Shown here one piece after another: positions 63,057 to 64,000 of a stretch of DNA of 64,000 nt (position 1 is its first letter; every line of letters starts with the position of its first letter). The translations under genes and the position numbers were made by a program. The DNA is from Sphingobacterium daejeonense (GTDB lineage: Bacteria; Bacteroidota; Bacteroidia; Sphingobacteriales; Sphingobacteriaceae), in the NCBI RefSeq assembly GCF_901472535.1, contig NZ_LR590470.1, positions 868,001 to 932,000 of the forward strand, written 5' to 3'. Under the pieces are notes generated by a model that did not search any database, was not told the DNA's origin, and saw only the letters and a program-made list of their open reading frames with translations.

Positions 63057-64000
63057 TTATTTGTTGCGTTTTCTATAACGTTCTAACGCATAGCGGAAGG
63101 TTCTTTCGTCTGTATATCCCACCTCCATATAAATATCTTTAATGGTGACACCTTCTTGATCCAATAAACTACTAGCCTTCTCCATCCGCAAGTCAGTATA
63201 ATATTGTTGAATACTGACGTGATATTGCTTTTTGAATATATTTAATAAGGTTCGTCCTGTCATATGAAAGTGATCCGCCAAATACTTAACATTCAATCTA
63301 ACATCACAATAATTCCCGTCTAAAAAAGTCTTGACCTTAAAAGCGATGTCGCTCTCTTGGTCTTCCAACATGCTGTCGTAATATTCCAACAGAAGGCTGA
63401 CGTATTTGCGAAGATTGCCATCCAATGCACCCTTGTTATCCTGAGAATAGCTGTAGATCTGAAACAGCCAGCGTTGGACTTTTCTATCCATTCGGCACTG
63501 ATTCATTGTTTCGTATGGTCGTTTGCCACTGATAAACCGATTCAGAATACGTTGGATATTACGGTACTCCTGATGAATACTTCCGATCCATTCGGGGTCT
63601 ATGCTTAGCACGAGTGCAATATGCTCGCCTTCTTCTGCATAGGCAAAATATTCGCTCTTATCGTAATAAGACATTAGGAACGTATTCGGGTAAGTTTTGA
63701 TAATGGGCTTTTTCGCTGCATTCATATAAAGCAAACTTCCCTTTAACATAAAGTACATATAAATCTGTTTGTCGTGGATGGTAAACGGAATATATGTAGA
63801 AGCATCGACGTCAATCTCAACAAGATCAATAAAAAAAGGATTATAACTTGATTGCTGGCTTACCAGTTCCACCTCCCGAAGTTTGTAGTGGTATCTTTTC
63901 TGGGCGAAGGGTAATGGGTACCGGCACTGCTTCGCCAGATTTTCGGGATATGTGTTAGGTTTTACGCCCTCTTGATTTGTGTACAACGTATAGGGTGCCT
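63057..64000 (-). CDS. AraC-family regulator (runs off right edge)
   Basis: The last 314 codons are visible and the frame is still open at 64000. A TTG at 63986 is a possible but unproven start. The N-terminal sensing part (IDVDASTYIPFTIHDKQIYM, MLKGSLLYMN) looks cupin-like. The C-terminal double helix-turn-helix covers about the last 100 residues: YLADHFHMTGRTLLNIFKKQ and IKDIYMEVGYTDERTFRYAL. The effector is unknown. It ends 325 bases from the RteC gene, on the same strand. Confidence 0.85.
   Translation of the reverse strand, partial: APYTLYTNQEGVKPNTYPENLAKQCRYPLPFAQKRYHYKLREVELVSQQSSYNPFFIDLVEIDVDASTYIPFTIHDKQIYMYFMLKGSLLYMNAAKKPIIKTYPNTFLMSYYDKSEYFAYAEEGEHIALVLSIDPEWIGSIHQEYRNIQRILNRFISGKRPYETMNQCRMDRKVQRWLFQIYSYSQDNKGALDGNLRKYVSLLLEYYDSMLEDQESDIAFKVKTFLDGNYCDVRLNVKYLADHFHMTGRTLLNIFKKQYHVSIQQYYTDLRMEKASSLLDQEGVTIKDIYMEVGYTDERTFRYALERYRKRNK

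Overview
The window comes from a Bacteroidota genome, most likely a sphingobacterium-like organism (inference). Reasons: a SusC/SusD pair, DUF4134/DUF4133-type transfer genes, RteC proteins, DUF2480, DUF6520 and START-like families, and promoters of the TTG-N18-20-TAnnTTTG form. No taxon name can be read directly from the sequence.

Layout. Bases 1-921 are chromosomal: the start of an LptF/LptG-type permease and a START-like protein. A tRNA-Met(CAT) gene at 1248-1324 marks the left edge of an integrated element, whose large serine recombinase gene ends inside the tRNA. From 2.9 to 34.7 kb nearly everything runs leftward and forms an integrative conjugative element. Its recombinase-proximal end has Api92/YubB-like paralogs, an ADP-ribosyltransferase-like gene and an orphan Dam-type methylase. 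Then, in reverse gene order, come a peptidase, the coupling protein, TraN/M/L/K/J, VirB5-position exported proteins, the VirB4-type ATPase, TraF/TraE, ParA, relaxase and MobA. Next are a structured possible oriT, two primase-like genes, regulators, and a Fic protein fused to a DNA-binding domain with five 24-bp iterons in front of it.

Bases 35.6-42.4 kb carry a TlpA-SusC-SusD operon facing two small genes (DUF6520, MauE-like). At 42.8-44.5 kb a tyrosine integrase is cut short and joined to an RteC gene lacking its 5' end. This looks like a deletion scar in a second, CTnDOT-like element. That element resumes at 56.4-62.7 kb with an ORF6N protein, topoisomerase III, a DUF3945/4099 protein, two helix-turn-helix proteins and a second RteC. 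The 3' end of its large helicase-type gene is stranded at 44.5-45.0 kb, so the block between 45.1 and 56.4 kb appears to have displaced the rest. This cargo is redox-flavoured: GMC oxidoreductase with an HxlR regulator, then an Fe-S-type regulator divergent from aldehyde dehydrogenase, superoxide dismutase, DUF2480, FMN reductase, epimerase, DoxX, pirin, a ferredoxin reductase and two ferredoxins. An AraC regulator runs off the right edge.

Many genes, especially between 6 and 35 kb, are split by single-base length differences, mostly in homopolymer runs. They read through cleanly when one base is added or removed. I annotate them as single genes and note the frameshift. Read-level checking is needed to tell sequencing error from real decay. 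The strongest unexplained signals are the five-copy 24-bp iteron at the fic gene, a perfect 15-bp operator inside the aldehyde dehydrogenase promoter, and structured non-coding stretches at 28.6-29.1 and 31.7-32.2 kb.
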